The notes under the pieces: model-generated
What the model was told of the DNA's origin: nothing
What the model saw: the letters and a program-made list of their open reading frames with translations, nothing else
Database searches by the model: none
Source of the DNA: Gammaproteobacteria bacterium
GTDB lineage: Bacteria; Pseudomonadota; Gammaproteobacteria; Acidiferrobacterales; SZUA-150
Direction of reading: 5' to 3'
Length of the DNA: 26,752 nt
Assembly: GCA_029880755.1 (NCBI GenBank)
Contig: JAOUNW010000008.1
Location: 1-26,752 of the forward strand
Part shown: positions 1 to 8,314 of the stretch, piece after piece
Layout: each line of letters starts with the position of its first letter
Position numbering within the stretch: the stretch's first letter is position 1
Translations under genes and position numbers: made by a program

Positions 1-312
1 TTATGGGTAATAATATTTCCAGAGGGCACACGTATACCAGCGAACAAGCGTGGCCGTTATAAATTGGGTGGTGCGGTACTTGCCAAAGAAACGGGTTATC
101 CAATTGTGCCTGTTGCTCACAATGCTGGAAGTTTCTGGCCACGCAAAGGGTTTTTCATACGACCCGGTGTAATCAAGGTTGTCATAGGTCCAATGATTCA
201 AAATACCTCTCATAGCGCCGAAGACCTGCGTGTTGAAACAGAAAATTGGATAGAAACGCAAATGCAGGTCTTAGAAGGGCGTACAGGCCCGGCAGAGTTG
301 GTTGTTCGTTAG
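1..312 (+). CDS. plsC: 1-acyl-sn-glycerol-3-phosphate acyltransferase, C-terminal part
   Basis: The reading frame is open from base 1 and stops at TAG 310-312, so the 5' end lies outside the window. The fragment (about 103 residues) starts within the acyltransferase block: FPEGTR is readable at 19-36 and is the conserved acyl-acceptor (glycerol phosphate) binding motif of the PlsC family. It is followed by the family pattern KLGGAVLA and by VPVAHN. PlsC acylates lysophosphatidic acid to phosphatidic acid at the inner membrane. The catalytic HX4D motif would lie upstream of the window and cannot be checked. The stop codon overlaps that of convergent rsmA by four bases. Confidence 0.88.
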   Translation, partial: LWVIIFPEGTRIPANKRGRYKLGGAVLAKETGYPIVPVAHNAGSFWPRKGFFIRPGVIKVVIGPMIQNTSHSAEDLRVETENWIETQMQVLEGRTGPAELVVR

Positions 313-1124
313 GGTGTATTTGTCATTGCTGTAAATTTTTTTTGCGTTATAGCATTGCTCAGGGCCGCAAAAGCATAAATATCGAGTGTTTCAGCCCGCT
401 TACCCGGATCAATTCCCAAAAAGCTGATTTCATCTTTTGTTAGCAGGCCCTTTAAACCGTTTGCCAGTGTCTTGCGGCGCTGACCAAATGCACTTTTTAC
501 AATCTGATGGAAGTCAGTCGTATCCTTAACTGATACCAAGGGTGTCTCATGGGGGGTTAGGTGAACGACGGCCGAATCAATCTTTGGGGCGGGTGTAAAT
601 GCCCCGGATCCTACCTCAAACCATTTCTCCACCCGGCACCAGTACTGGACCATAACGGTTAGTCGTCCGTAGTTCTTGGTCCCCGGAACAGCGGCCAGGC
701 GCTGAACCACTTCTTTTTGAAGCATGAAGCTCATATCCTGGATGCATTCAATTTGTTCCAGGACATGAAACAACAGTGGCGTTGAGATGTTATAGGGCAG
801 ATTACCAATGAGCCGGATTTTTTGTTCCCCGTGTATCAGCGACCGGAAATCGAATGTCAGGGCATCGCTGTGATGCAAAATAAGCTGCTGGGGGGTGTAG
901 CGCTGCGTGAGGTGTGCTGCCAGATCGTTGTCGATTTCAATGGCATGTATCGGGTGAGTCCTTTCAATCAGGGCATCGGTTAGGGCGCCCAGGCCAGGCC
1001 CGATCTCAACCAACAAGTCATTTGGCTGTGGATTTATATATTTTACAATCCGCTGGATTACGGTTTTATCATGCAGGAAGTTCTGGCCGAACCGTTTTCG
1101 AGGTCGGTGATTGTTCTGGGACAT
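309..1124 (-). CDS. rsmA: 16S rRNA (adenine1518-N6/adenine1519-N6)-dimethyltransferase RsmA (KsgA)
   Basis: The protein has 271 aa, the normal length for the family. It dimethylates two adjacent adenines in the 3'-terminal hairpin loop of 16S rRNA with S-adenosylmethionine, late in 30S assembly. Visible motifs are KRFGQNFL near residue 10, the SAM-binding VEIGPGLGALT at 39-49, IEID around 62-65, the catalytic NLPYNIS at 108-114, and FTPAPKIDSAV further on. The ATG (1122-1124) overlaps the TGA of pdxA by one base, which indicates translational coupling as last gene of lptD-surA-pdxA-rsmA. The 3' end overlaps the convergent plsC stop, and no terminator is visible between the two. Confidence 0.97.
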   Translation of the reverse strand: MSQNNHRPRKRFGQNFLHDKTVIQRIVKYINPQPNDLLVEIGPGLGALTDALIERTHPIHAIEIDNDLAAHLTQRYTPQQLILHHSDALTFDFRSLIHGEQKIRLIGNLPYNISTPLLFHVLEQIECIQDMSFMLQKEVVQRLAAVPGTKNYGRLTVMVQYWCRVEKWFEVGSGAFTPAPKIDSAVVHLTPHETPLVSVKDTTDFHQIVKSAFGQRRKTLANGLKGLLTKDEISFLGIDPGKRAETLDIYAFAALSNAITQKKFTAMTNTP

Positions 1125-2095
1125 CAGCGCGCAACCATGGCCAATGCCGTATCGATAGCTTTTTCCAGGCTGCCAGTGTCAATGCCGTTATCGCGCACGC
1201 GGTCGAGCGCCGTGCCATGGTCAACGGAGGTGCGAACAAAGGGCAAACCCAGGGTGATATTCACCGCCTGCCCGAAGCCGGCATATTTTAATACCGGCAG
1301 GCCCTGGTCGTGGTACATGGCCAATACGGCATCGGCCTTAGTCAGGCGTGCGGGGGTAAAGGCGCTGTCCGCCGGTATCGGTCCTGTCAGATTTATGCCG
1401 AGTGCGCGCAGCTGCTCGACTACAGGTTGAATCACATCAATCTCTTCCCGGCCCAAATGACCGTTCTCGCCAGCATGGGGATTCAGGCCGCACACCAGTA
1501 TCCTGGGGTGATCGATGGCAAAACGTGTAATCAGTTCCCGGTGGAGAATGGTGATAACGTCGGTGAGCATATCATGTTGGATATGATCGCTGACCTCTTT
1601 TAATGGCAAGTGGGTGGTCGCCAAAGCGACTCTAAGACGGTCGGTTGCCAGCATCATAACGACTCGCTTGCAGTGACAGCGCGCTGACAAAAACTCCGTA
1701 TGCCCGGTGAAGTCGATGCCAGCGTCGTTGATTACTCCTTTGTTTACCGGGCCGGTTACCAGAGCATCAAATCTGTGATCAAGACATCCTTTTATTGCCA
1801 TCTCCAGGGTTTCAATAACATAACTGGCATTGGCCACATCCAATGTTCCTGCCCGTACCGGCATCTTGAGTTTTACCGGTAACACAGACATGCCGGGTCG
1901 CGTTGCCATTGATGGCTCCCACTGTGTCAATGATAAAGGCACATCCATTTCATGTGCGCGCTGTCTCAGTAGATCCGGGTCACCGATTACTACGATGTGC
2001 GCCACCGGTTTTTTCTGTGCCAACAATACACACAGGTTAGGTCCGATGCCGGCGGGCTCTCCTGGGGTCAGTGCTATGACGGGAATCTTTTCCAT
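1124..2095 (-). CDS. pdxA: 4-hydroxythreonine-4-phosphate dehydrogenase PdxA
   Basis: The protein has 323 aa, full length. PdxA oxidises 4-phosphohydroxy-L-threonine with NAD(P)+ in the DXP-dependent pyridoxal 5'-phosphate pathway, giving the substrate for PdxJ. Family signatures are TPGEPAGIGP at residues 10-19, FTGHTEFLS around 129-137, PHAGENGHLG at 206-215 and YHDQGLPVLK at 261-270. By comparison with the E. coli enzyme, the divalent-metal ligands should be H162, H207 and H262, and all three are present. Near the end, VRTSVDHGTALD is the usual substrate loop. The ATG is 18 bp downstream of the surA stop, consistent with one operon. Confidence 0.97.
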   Translation of the reverse strand: MEKIPVIALTPGEPAGIGPNLCVLLAQKKPVAHIVVIGDPDLLRQRAHEMDVPLSLTQWEPSMATRPGMSVLPVKLKMPVRAGTLDVANASYVIETLEMAIKGCLDHRFDALVTGPVNKGVINDAGIDFTGHTEFLSARCHCKRVVMMLATDRLRVALATTHLPLKEVSDHIQHDMLTDVITILHRELITRFAIDHPRILVCGLNPHAGENGHLGREEIDVIQPVVEQLRALGINLTGPIPADSAFTPARLTKADAVLAMYHDQGLPVLKYAGFGQAVNITLGLPFVRTSVDHGTALDRVRDNGIDTGSLEKAIDTALAMVAR

Positions 2096-2113
2096 GGAGC
2101 GCAGCTTCGATTA

Positions 2114-3481
2114 CTAACTGTCAGTATCCTCGTCTGACAGATATTTGATATAGGATTCGTCTCGTAACTGGCGAATCCATTGTTGGTATAGCTCGTCCGC
2201 TTTACGCCCGTGAATCTGTTTTCGCGCTTCGGCGCGATCCAGTTTTTCACCGATGTCCTGTTGGCGTCTCTCCTGAACCTGAATCAGGTGGTAGCCAAAA
2301 GGGGTGTGCACGGGTTGGCTGACTTTGCCCGTTTCAAGCTGTGTTAAAGCATTCTCAAATTCTGGCACCATTTCACCCGGGTTTATCCAGCCCAGATCAC
2401 CACCTTTGACGGCGGAGAGCGGGTCCTGGGAATAGGACTTGGCCATAGTGGCAAAGTCTTCGCCATTAATAATCCGTTGACGAATTGATTCGATTTTTTT
2501 TAGCGTATCGGATTCTGGCAGTACATCATTGGTGGGTAACAGAATGTGCCGCGCGCGAATCTGGGTAACGGTTTTGCTGGTCTTGCTGGAACGACGGTCA
2601 TTGAGTTTGAGTATGTGAAATCCATTAGGGCTACGTAACACGCCACTGATTTCCCCTGGCTTCATCTTAGCTAAAGCCGTGGCAAATAATTCTGGTAACT
2701 GGCCCGCGCTGCGCCAGCCAAGATTACCGCCTTCCAGGGCTTCTTGGCCTCGGGAATAGGCGATGGCCGTTTGCTGAAAGCCTTCGCCGCTCTCCAGTTT
2801 TCCCAGAATCTCCTGCGCCCGCTTGGCCAATTCTTGCAGTTTGGCAGGAGAAGCGGATTCCGGTATAGGAATCATGATATGAGACAGGTTGTAGGCATCA
2901 CTACCACCCAGCAATCGGTCGCGGTTATGCAGGAACTGATCAACCTCGTTTTCTGATACGCTTATTCGCCTCTTGATCTGCTGGTCAACGAGTTTCTGAA
3001 GCAGTAGCTGTTGCCGTAATTCGTCGCGAAACTCAGAGAGTTCCGTGCCTTCCTGTTCAATTTTTTTATAGAATTCCTTCTGGCTAAGTTTGTTGCCTTC
3101 TATAATTCGATTAATGGTGTCCTCCAGCTCCTTGTCGCTGATTATCATCCCCATGCGTTGAGCCAGTTGTAGTTGAATCTTTTCAACAATGATACGTTCC
3201 AGCACCTGCTTCCGGATGAGATCATCGGAAGGTGCTGTTATTTTTTGCTGGGCAATGTTTTGCTTGGCTTTTCGCATTTGGTGTTCAAGTTCGCTCTGGG
3301 TAATGACTTCATCATTGATAATTACCAGTATACGATCCACGTCTTGTGTCTCGGCATGACCGATACCGGCAATCAGCATCATGCTGACAATACTTATTGC
3401 CAACATAAATCGGCGGGCTAAATCGCAGAGACTGCGCGCGCCATAGCGCGGACTTTGTGAGTTGGTGTAGGGCTTGTTCAT
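2114..3481 (-). CDS. surA: periplasmic chaperone and peptidyl-prolyl isomerase SurA
   Basis: The protein has 455 aa. SurA escorts unfolded outer-membrane proteins, LptD among them, across the periplasm to the Bam complex. The N-terminus has a hydrophobic core at about residues 26-40 with a likely cleavage after GHA (residue 43). The n-region before it is unusually long (about 25 residues), so an internal start at M26 cannot be excluded. The SurA N-terminal chaperone domain covers about 45-190. Two parvulin-type PPIase domains follow, recognisable by SHIMIPIP...GGNLGW and ARHILLP...GGDLGWINPGEM...PFGYHLIQV. Position directly downstream of lptD is the classical arrangement. Confidence 0.96.
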   Translation of the reverse strand: MNKPYTNSQSPRYGARSLCDLARRFMLAISIVSMMLIAGIGHAETQDVDRILVIINDEVITQSELEHQMRKAKQNIAQQKITAPSDDLIRKQVLERIIVEKIQLQLAQRMGMIISDKELEDTINRIIEGNKLSQKEFYKKIEQEGTELSEFRDELRQQLLLQKLVDQQIKRRISVSENEVDQFLHNRDRLLGGSDAYNLSHIMIPIPESASPAKLQELAKRAQEILGKLESGEGFQQTAIAYSRGQEALEGGNLGWRSAGQLPELFATALAKMKPGEISGVLRSPNGFHILKLNDRRSSKTSKTVTQIRARHILLPTNDVLPESDTLKKIESIRQRIINGEDFATMAKSYSQDPLSAVKGGDLGWINPGEMVPEFENALTQLETGKVSQPVHTPFGYHLIQVQERRQQDIGEKLDRAEARKQIHGRKADELYQQWIRQLRDESYIKYLSDEDTDS

Positions 3482-3544
3482 CGATTCCAGGGATGTCGGT
3501 TATAGGTCAAATAAAAATCAAGCATACCATGATCTTCATGGCTG

Positions 3545-5782
3545 TTAGAGACCGGAAAACAGGCTTTGTTCCAGAGGGCTCTCGGGTATATTGCCGATAT
3601 GGCTCAAGCCTGTTAATTCAAGCTGGAGCTGCACCGAATTAACTTGCCCATTTCCGATGGACAAGCGCCGATTTCCAAATAAACGCAGTGTCCAGCAGCA
3701 GGAATGATGGGCCAGGCCGGCATAGGACTCGAGGTTTTCCCTGGTGTTGATAGAATAGTTTTGGCGCCCGATGACGGTCCAACGGTTTCCCAGGGGCGCC
3801 TGGAACGAAATATCGCTTTGTTCCTGGCGACTTTCAATTGGACTCTCGGTGCGCAGATAACCCGCATTCAATATCGCGCGCTCTGTGGGTTGGTATTGAA
3901 AATAGGTTTGGACTTCCCGGGTAGTCTCCGAGTAGGGATCCCAGCGAACATTGGTCTGCCAAAAAATCCGGTTTCGTAAGAGCATTGTTGTTTCCGCTAT
4001 CAAATCTGATTTTTGTGTATCGATGGTTGCCGGAGGAAGATTGACCTGTCGATCTTCGAAATAATAAATTTGACCCAGGCTCGCCCGGAAACGTTCGCTG
4101 CTGGTTTCCTTGTCGAGTATGCGCGTGCTTAACGCCAGGGCAACTTGATTGGTATCTCCGACACGGTCGCCACCAACAAACCGGTTTACCTGAAACAATT
4201 GGGCAAAGCGCAAATCCGGCAGTCCCGTATCAAAATCCGGTAAGCCATCCTGGTTGCGAAAAGGAACCTTCACATAGAACACTCGGGGTTCCAGCGTCTG
4301 AATATAGCGGCGTTGTTGCCATAGAAAAGGCCTGTCAAAAAATAGTCCCGCGTCCAGGGCGAAGTAGGGAACCGCTTCTTCGGTATGGGTCTCGAAACCA
4401 ACAGGTCGCTGTGCGGCCGCTGTCTCTGATAGATCATAGGCCCAGTAGTAGGTACCTACTTTGGGGATAGCAAAACTGTAGCTGGTGCGCCAGGGCACGC
4501 TGATCTCCGGATGCACTCGAACCCGATCACCAATGATGCTTTGATCTCGACGGAAAGCAGTCCATTCACTTTCCAGGTCTACATTGATGGCGTTTGGGTT
4601 TTCGTGCTGGATTGTAGCCAGTCGTAACTGGGGTAGCATTTCGTAGGGTAACTCATCGGGCAATAGCGTGGTGTCTATTGTTTGATAGCTCAGGGCATGG
4701 GCACCGAAAGACCAGTCTGTACCTCTGTAGTGTAAGAGAGCTTCCCTTTTCAGATGACTTTGTCCGACAACCGCAAGACTGTCGCTGAAGTCGTCAAGAT
4801 ACTGGTTATCTGACACCCATGCCGCATCAAGTTTCATAGACCAGTTATTTCCCAGTGCTTGTTGGTGGCGATAATTTCCAGCTGCGCGGTCTTGTTGAAA
4901 TAGTCTGTCATCAGGCAATGCTTCGGCATTAAGTTCTCCGGAGAATTTACGACCGATATAGCGAAATTCATTCCCCAGTTGGGTGCCTCGATCTGTGAAA
5001 TATCTGGGGGTAATGGTGTCATCAAAGGCTGGTGCGATATTCCAGTACCAGGGAGTTGCCAGAGAACTGCCGGATTTATCTGAACTGCCAAATGTGGGCG
5101 CCAGAAACCCGCTTTTACGCTGACCGGACAGGGGGAAATCCAGATAAGGCCAATAAAAAATCGGCACATGTTGAAATGTTACCAGCGCGTGGTATGCCTT
5201 ACCAATATCCTGTTGCTTATCCAGATCCAGGCGGCTGACCCCAAGATACCAACTCTCCTTTTCCGGTGGGCAGGTGGTAAATTTTACCTTGCTCAAAAGC
5301 AGCCGGTCATTCTCCAGAAAATTCAATGTCTGAGCGCTTCCCCGGCCTTCTCGTGAAAGAGTAAAACTGACCGGGCCTGTTTCGCCGGTGTTCTCGGCAA
5401 GATTATAACTGAGCTGTTCTGTAGAGAAGATATCGCCAGCGGCGGTTTTAAAGGCTACTTCGCCGCTGGCATTCAATGTGTCAGACTGTTTCCGGTAAAC
5501 TAGTTCCTGTGACTGTATATGTCGGCCTGTTTGATCCAGGGTAACGTTACCGTGAAAGCGGGACGTGTTATTCGGGCTAAGTTCAGCCTTATCGGCCCGT
5601 ATTTCTACTGGCGCATTTGAATTGGCGCGTATTGATGGCACCGATAACTGAACCGGCCCCAGTTTGTTTTCCGGGCTCGGGCAGCTTAGTATCGTCTCGT
5701 CTGCGCTGCTGATTTTTGACCATGGGATTACCATTGCTGCGGCCAAGACAAGCGAGGTATAGGTGCAATGTGTCCGGTTCAT
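3545..5782 (-). CDS. lptD: LPS-assembly outer-membrane protein LptD
   Basis: The protein has 745 aa. LptD forms, with the lipoprotein LptE, the outer-membrane translocon that inserts lipopolysaccharide into the outer leaflet. An N-terminal signal sequence (hydrophobic residues about 10-20) is followed by an OstA/LptA-like beta-jellyroll domain (about 55-165) and then a long beta-barrel region with alternating aromatic strands. Four cysteines are placed as in E. coli LptD: C34 and C171 in the N-terminal part, and adjacent C695-C696 near the C-terminus. In E. coli the pairs form the inter-domain disulfides needed for function. First gene of the minus-strand operon, divergent from amgK. lptE is not in the window. 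Confidence 0.96.
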   Translation of the reverse strand: MNRTHCTYTSLVLAAAMVIPWSKISSADETILSCPSPENKLGPVQLSVPSIRANSNAPVEIRADKAELSPNNTSRFHGNVTLDQTGRHIQSQELVYRKQSDTLNASGEVAFKTAAGDIFSTEQLSYNLAENTGETGPVSFTLSREGRGSAQTLNFLENDRLLLSKVKFTTCPPEKESWYLGVSRLDLDKQQDIGKAYHALVTFQHVPIFYWPYLDFPLSGQRKSGFLAPTFGSSDKSGSSLATPWYWNIAPAFDDTITPRYFTDRGTQLGNEFRYIGRKFSGELNAEALPDDRLFQQDRAAGNYRHQQALGNNWSMKLDAAWVSDNQYLDDFSDSLAVVGQSHLKREALLHYRGTDWSFGAHALSYQTIDTTLLPDELPYEMLPQLRLATIQHENPNAINVDLESEWTAFRRDQSIIGDRVRVHPEISVPWRTSYSFAIPKVGTYYWAYDLSETAAAQRPVGFETHTEEAVPYFALDAGLFFDRPFLWQQRRYIQTLEPRVFYVKVPFRNQDGLPDFDTGLPDLRFAQLFQVNRFVGGDRVGDTNQVALALSTRILDKETSSERFRASLGQIYYFEDRQVNLPPATIDTQKSDLIAETTMLLRNRIFWQTNVRWDPYSETTREVQTYFQYQPTERAILNAGYLRTESPIESRQEQSDISFQAPLGNRWTVIGRQNYSINTRENLESYAGLAHHSCCWTLRLFGNRRLSIGNGQVNSVQLQLELTGLSHIGNIPESPLEQSLFSGL

Positions 5783-5881
5783 GAGAGACCCGTTTTTTTC
5801 CGAACGCTAAAATTGCATACAATCCTGATACCATCAAGTTTTTCCTGAACATAGCCGGCCAGTGTTGCCGGGAGGACTAGA

Positions 5882-6868
5882 TTGGACCAGCGCCTGGAAA
5901 TGCTAAAACAGTGGTTAGGCGAGACCCTGGATGCCGCTGAATACGAAGTAAAGCCAGCATCGGAAGATGCGAGCTTTCGCCGTTATTTTAGGGTTACTGT
6001 AAATGGTTCCAGTTATATTGTCATGGACGCGCCTCCGGAAAAGGAAGATGTTGAGCCGTTTATCCGTATAGGCAGGCGCTTTTTCTCGCTGGGTCTCAAT
6101 GTGCCGGAGATTCTGTATCAGGATCTGGAAAACGGCTTTCTTTTGCTTAGCGATCTCGGTAGCAAGACCTACCTCAATCAGTTGAATGAGACCACAGCGG
6201 ATAGATTGTATGGTGATGCTATGGGGGCATTAATAGTGCTTCAGGCTGGAACCTTTAGCGAGACTGGCTTTTTGCCACCTTACGACAAGAACCTACTTTC
6301 ACGGGAGCTGGATCTGTTTACCGACTGGTATTTGGGCCGCCATTTAACGATTGCGTTGAATGATGATCAGCAGGGAATCGTGGAGGACTGTTTCCACAAG
6401 CTGATTGATGCGGCGCTTTCGCAAAGCCAGGTTTGGGTTCATAGGGACTATCACTCCCGTAACTTAATGCTGACTTTGAACAATAACCCCGGGATACTGG
6501 ATTTTCAGGATGCCGTAACAGGCCCGGTAACCTATGATCTCGTGTCGTTGTTAAGAGACTGTTATATCGCTTGGCCGAGGGAAAGGGTCGAAGATTGGGT
6601 GAAGGGATATTATCAATTGGCACAGGAATCGGGAATTCCAGTGCCGGAGGATAAAGAGCAATTCCTGTGCTGGTTTGATTATATGGGAGTGCAGCGACAC
6701 CTGAAGGCGACAGGAATTTTCTCTCGGCTGTACCACCGCGACGGTAAAAGCGGTTATCTCAAGGATATTCCCCGGACATTGGGCTATGTCCAGGAGGTAT
6801 GCTCTCGTTACCGTGACCTTGCACCGTTTGGACAATTACTCGATAGCCTGGAGAGAGACAGGTCGTGA
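5882..6868 (+). CDS. amgK: N-acetylmuramate/N-acetylglucosamine anomeric kinase AmgK
   Basis: The protein has 328 aa and an aminoglycoside-phosphotransferase-type fold. AmgK phosphorylates MurNAc (and GlcNAc) at C1 with ATP; MurU then makes UDP-MurNAc. The Brenner-type catalytic loop HRDYHSRNLML starts at H187 (D189, N194), and the metal-binding ILDFQD follows around residue 207. The start is taken as TTG at 5882 because a GGAGG at 5871-5875 lies six bases upstream; the first ATG (5900) has no such site and would cut six residues. The 3' end overlaps murU by GTGA, so the two are translationally coupled. Position divergent from lptD matches Pseudomonas. Substrate assignment rests on family and neighbour. 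Confidence 0.92.
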   Translation: MDQRLEMLKQWLGETLDAAEYEVKPASEDASFRRYFRVTVNGSSYIVMDAPPEKEDVEPFIRIGRRFFSLGLNVPEILYQDLENGFLLLSDLGSKTYLNQLNETTADRLYGDAMGALIVLQAGTFSETGFLPPYDKNLLSRELDLFTDWYLGRHLTIALNDDQQGIVEDCFHKLIDAALSQSQVWVHRDYHSRNLMLTLNNNPGILDFQDAVTGPVTYDLVSLLRDCYIAWPRERVEDWVKGYYQLAQESGIPVPEDKEQFLCWFDYMGVQRHLKATGIFSRLYHRDGKSGYLKDIPRTLGYVQEVCSRYRDLAPFGQLLDSLERDRS

Positions 6869-7530
6869 AGGCAATGATATTGGCGGCTGGGCGTGGAGAC
6901 AGAATGCGGCCATTAACTGATGCTGTACCTAAACCCTTGCTTGAGGTTCAGGGTAAACCCCTGGTCGTTTATTTGATTGAATCCTTGGCGCGCCATGGGA
7001 TAACGGACTTGGTAATCAACTATGCCCATCTTGGCGAGCAAATCGTGGAACGTCTCGGTGACGGCGGCGAGTTTGGGGTAACTATCCGTTATTCGGAGGA
7101 GCGCCAAGGCGGACTTGAGACAGGAGGGGGTATTTTCAAGGCATTACCTCTTTTGGGAGATCAGCCATTTATTGTTGTGAACGGGGATATCTGGACCGAT
7201 TATCCCTTTTCCCGGTTGCCAAGGTCGTTGGAGGGCTTGGCGCATTTGGTGTTAGTGGATAATCCTGCCCATCACAGTGCTGGCGACTTTGTTTTACAGG
7301 GGGAGCAAGTCTGTTCGTCGGGCGATACCAGATTGACCTATTCGGGTATCGGTGTTTACTCAAACAAACTGTTTGCGGGTAATACGTTGGCCAAGTTTCC
7401 CTTGGCGCCACTGTTGCGACGGGCAATGGATTTGGGGCAGGTAACCGGGGAGTACTATCCAGGGCTGTGGCAGGATATCGGAACCCCTGAACGATTGGCG
7501 CAGTTAAATCAATCAGCCGGTAGTAACTGA
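6865..7530 (+). CDS. murU: N-acetylmuramate alpha-1-phosphate uridylyltransferase MurU
   Basis: The protein has 221 aa and is a sugar-phosphate nucleotidyltransferase. It joins UTP and MurNAc-alpha-1-phosphate to UDP-MurNAc, returning recycled cell-wall sugar to peptidoglycan synthesis without MurA. In Pseudomonas this bypass lowers fosfomycin sensitivity. The nucleotide-binding signature LAAGRGDRMRPLTD is at residues 6-19, with VPKPLLEV just after, and VNGDIW is the metal-binding aspartate motif. The GTG start at 6865 overlaps the amgK TGA by four bases; an ATG three codons on (6874) is an alternative but would remove the start of the first beta-strand. Confidence 0.93.
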   Translation: MKAMILAAGRGDRMRPLTDAVPKPLLEVQGKPLVVYLIESLARHGITDLVINYAHLGEQIVERLGDGGEFGVTIRYSEERQGGLETGGGIFKALPLLGDQPFIVVNGDIWTDYPFSRLPRSLEGLAHLVLVDNPAHHSAGDFVLQGEQVCSSGDTRLTYSGIGVYSNKLFAGNTLAKFPLAPLLRRAMDLGQVTGEYYPGLWQDIGTPERLAQLNQSAGSN

Positions 7531-7555
7531 AGCTTTCTGGTAGTTTTCCCATATA

Positions 7556-7604
7556 GAAAAACCGGCAGTACAAATCCGGCGTGAGCTGGGTTTGTACTGC
7601 CGGT
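7556..7604 (-). terminator. intrinsic terminator after the histone-like gene
   Basis: A perfect 14-bp inverted repeat has arms at 7561-7574 (ACCGGCAGTACAAA) and 7591-7604 with a 16-base loop. On the minus strand the stem is followed by five T (A-run at 7557-7561), so it fits termination of the minus-strand histone-like gene that ends at 7654. On the plus strand, 30 bases after murU, the stem has no clear T-run, so any use there is weaker. Confidence 0.8.
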
Positions 7605-7653
7605 CATTTCAATATTGCTCCGTTTCCCAACGGGGCAAAAGGACCAACAGAGC

Positions 7654-7923
7654 TTACATCTGCGCAGTGGATTTGCGCTTAACTCTTCTTTTGGCCTTCT
7701 TCTTTCCCTTCTTTTTAGCCTTTTTCTTGGCTTTTTTCTTTGCAGCCTTTTTCTTACCAGCCTTTTTCTTGCCTTTCTTCTTGGCTGCTTTGCGCTTGGT
7801 CTTCTTCTTGGCGGCTTTCTTTTTGGTCGCCTTTTTCTTGGTAGACTTCTTCTTACCTACTTTCCGCTTAGCGGTCTTTCTTTTAGCGGCCTTTTTCTTA
7901 GTGGCCTTTTTCTTTGTTGCCAT
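7654..7923 (-). CDS. lysine-rich histone H1-like DNA-binding protein
   Basis: The protein has 89 aa built almost only from K, A, R, T and G in short repeats such as KKKA, AAKKK and TKKKATKKKAA, with a tail RVKRKSTAQM. There are no acidic residues at all. Such proteins resemble the C-terminal tail of eukaryotic histone H1, bacterial AlgP/HctB-like proteins and similar PAKK-type repeats; they bind DNA (or polyphosphate/RNA) nonspecifically and may compact the nucleoid. The start is firm: AAGGAG lies eight bases before the ATG at 7921-7923. The low-complexity DNA makes the length variable between strains. Hydrophobic open frames on the opposite strand are mirror images of the lysine codons, not genes. 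Confidence 0.85.
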   Translation of the reverse strand: MATKKKATKKKAAKRKTAKRKVGKKKSTKKKATKKKAAKKKTKRKAAKKKGKKKAGKKKAAKKKAKKKAKKKGKKKAKRRVKRKSTAQM

Positions 7924-8022
7924 GGTATTGCTCCTTTTCAGGTTGTGGTTAGAGGATAATTAAGGGAAATACGAGGTTGACTACTCCTCATCCCGGCGCC
8001 CCCGGTATTTTGGGGGCAATAG

Positions 8023-8051
8023 AAAAGACAGCCCCGCTGGCTGTCTTTTTT
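8023..8051. terminator. bidirectional intrinsic terminator
   Basis: AAAAGACAGCC (8023-8033), a five-base loop and GGCTGTCTTTTTT (8039-8051) form an 11-bp stem including the A/T ends, with U-runs possible on both strands. No plus-strand gene precedes it within 490 bases, so it most likely ends a minus-strand transcript beginning near 8308. It also insulates the histone-like gene. Confidence 0.8.
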
Positions 8052-8115
8052 GACTTCCGGCTGAGATACCCCAAACTTGCTGGCATCAGACTTATTTTTA
8101 GCTGACAACCTAGTG

Positions 8116-8199
8116 TCAGGACAAAGTCGCAATCGATCCAAAATGGCCGCCTTGCTCCGTTGTTTGTACAACTTGTTGTACAACTCTTTTAGACTGCAT
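8116..8199 (-). CDS. candidate 27-aa small protein
   Basis: The ORF begins MQSKRVVQQV and ends TLS. A GAAGGAAGG (8209-8217 on the plus strand as its complement) lies nine bases ahead of the ATG, a stronger ribosome-binding site than most genes in this window have. The peptide is hydrophilic, without a membrane segment, and resembles nothing I know. Evidence for translation is only the ribosome-binding site and the surrounding promoter and terminator. Confidence 0.25.
   Translation of the reverse strand: MQSKRVVQQVVQTTEQGGHFGSIATLS
8164..8184. promoter_or_regulatory. tandem TTGTACAA palindromes
   Basis: Two copies of the 8-bp palindrome TTGTACAA stand at 8164-8171 and 8176-8183, 12 bp apart; the second extends to the 10-bp palindrome GTTGTACAAC (8175-8184). 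The spacing is slightly over one helical turn, as for a dimer-of-dimers operator. They lie inside the candidate small ORF, so they could instead be RNA structure or codon repetition. Confidence 0.3.
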
Positions 8200-8314
8200 T
8201 ATCACCGACCTTCCTTCGTTTTAGAATCCTGGTTAAATCCATAATCAGGATATGAGCCGGTGATTTTTCGCAGTCGTTAGCGAAACAACATCCTTATTTT
8301 GTTTACTAACCTTC

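Larger units (their letters stand above)
8023..8308 (-). ncRNA. candidate small structured RNA or short mRNA
   Basis: A promoter-like element (8315-8342) and a terminator (8023-8051) on the same strand bracket about 285 bases. The leader can fold into a two-storey hairpin: ATCACCG/CGGTGAT (8201-8207 with 8258-8264) outside, and ATCCTG/CAGGAT (8226-8231 with 8246-8251) inside. The ribosome-binding site of the 27-codon ORF lies between the two stems. I do not recognise a known RNA family. It could be an sRNA, a leader peptide gene, or a decayed gene. Confidence 0.35.

Noticed and set aside
309..312. Convergent stop-codon overlap of plsC and rsmA as a regulatory device
   Set aside because: Overlapping convergent ends are common in compact genomes and nothing here suggests more.
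7592..7963. Two open frames on the plus strand coding for very hydrophobic, F/L/A-rich proteins
   Set aside because: They are the reverse reading of the lysine codons of the histone-like gene and have no ribosome-binding site.
7938..8183. 81-codon minus-strand frame starting at TTG
   Set aside because: It runs through the strong terminator at 8023-8051, begins with a weak start and lacks a ribosome-binding site.
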